A program made the translations under genes and the position numbers. Shown here piece after piece: positions 63,786 through 64,000 of a DNA stretch of 64,000 nucleotides. The DNA comes from DASYXT01 sp035934555 (lineage in GTDB: Bacteria > Verrucomicrobiota > Verrucomicrobiia > Limisphaerales > UBA8199). Under the pieces are notes generated by a model. The model made no database searches. It was given only the letters and a program-made list of their open reading frames with translations, and was not told where the DNA came from. The DNA is taken from contig DASYXT010000135.1 in assembly GCA_035934555.1 (NCBI GenBank), positions 110,781 to 174,780 of the forward strand, in the 5' to 3' direction. Every line of letters begins with the position of its first letter. Within the stretch, counting starts at the first letter, position 1.

Positions 63786-64000
63786 GAAGCACGCCGATGT
63801 GCTGCAATGCATGCAGAGGGAACGCCGCCGGCAGTCAAATGACAAATGACAAGATACGGCGCAGCAGCCCGTGAAGGTGGTTGCGCTCGTGGGTGAGAGT
63901 CCCACCCGTCGAATTGGACGGTTCACGACGGAACGGCCCGGTGCCTGTCGCGCCGCAAGGCGACGAGGGGAGTCAGCAGTCCGGGCATAGAACCGATGGG
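63786..64000 (+). mobile_element. Probable 5' part of a group II intron (runs off the right edge)
   Basis: The sequence from ~63880 has the look of group II intron domain I: 'GGTGGTTGCGCTCGTGGG' followed by 'TGAGAGTCCCACCC' forms the GTGGGTGAGAGTCCCAC stem-loop, and 'GGGGAGTCAGCAGTCCGGGC' with 'ATAGAACCGATGGG' follows. These strings recur, with variation, in bacterial group II introns upstream of the reverse-transcriptase/maturase gene. A hairpin AGCAC-GCCGAT-GTGCT at ~63788-63803 may be near the 5' end, but no exact GUGYG boundary could be fixed. The RT gene and 3' domains V-VI would lie outside the window. This call rests on remembered motifs, not on an alignment. Confidence 0.55.

Noticed and set aside
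62089..63926. Several reading frames containing a recurring KCYSYTLPR peptide
   Set aside because: The shared peptide is just the translation of the 25-bp repeat on the minus strand; the frames have no other protein-like features.
1..64000. tRNA or rRNA genes
   Set aside because: I scanned for T-loop (GGTTCGAATCC-like) and rRNA-like strings and found none convincing.

Overview
The window looks like a chromosomal segment of a GC-rich Gram-negative bacterium, most likely Verrucomicrobiota (Pedosphaera/Limisphaera-like soil or freshwater lineages). This is inferred from gene content: very large secreted Kelch, LamG and beta-helix proteins that end in a short domain closing on an '-RFYR(V/I)-' motif, a small basic protein with twin 'SAAGxA' repeats, several LuxR-type two-component pairs, and mostly weak Shine-Dalgarno signals. 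No rRNA, tRNA or prophage genes were recognised. Almost all of the first 62 kb is coding.

Layout. 1-2.6 kb: 5' part of a large secreted beta-propeller protein running off the left edge. 2.7-4.4 kb: receiver-kinase and LuxR regulator pair. 4.6-9.6 kb: secreted serpin and a Kelch/fn3/LamG/crystallin protein. 9.8-11.7 kb: lemA and two TPM-domain genes. 11.9-18.1 kb: a triplicated beta-helix protein, a TPR protein and a small basic DNA-binding-like protein. 18.3-19.9 kb: a spermidine-synthase-like protein split into membrane and catalytic halves. 20-22.5 kb: a second kinase/LuxR pair. 22.5-26.2 kb: apt, the primary sigma factor, upp and sppA. 26.9-30.9 kb: M3 peptidase, NtrC-type regulator, class-I glutamine amidotransferase. 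31-35.5 kb: a second Kelch protein with a tiny membrane-protein gene upstream. 35.5-39.1 kb: ispF, HU/IHF, hisS and transaldolase. 39.3-45.7 kb: tricorn-like protease, two dehydrogenases and an outer-membrane barrel. 46-51.2 kb: a stand-alone two-module NRPS (A-T-C-A-T). 51.2-62.1 kb: M23 peptidase, GH43-like enzyme, RNA m5U methyltransferase, a glycan/envelope cluster (DUF2723-TPR, GT4, WecA/MraY-like) and a ClC protein.

The last 1.9 kb differs from the rest. It has no credible protein gene. It holds several short repeat families, including four same-orientation copies of a ~25-bp element and two decamer tracts, and ends in sequence that looks like the 5' domain-I region of a group II intron whose reverse-transcriptase gene would lie beyond the right edge.

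Functionally this is housekeeping (translation, nucleotide salvage, isoprenoid, envelope glycan) interleaved with secreted adhesion or degradation proteins and local signalling systems. The most unusual items are the orphan NRPS without a release domain, the repeat-rich right end with the putative intron, a ~106-bp MITE-like element in two copies, a bacterial serpin with a canonical inhibitory hinge, and several strong intergenic hairpins.
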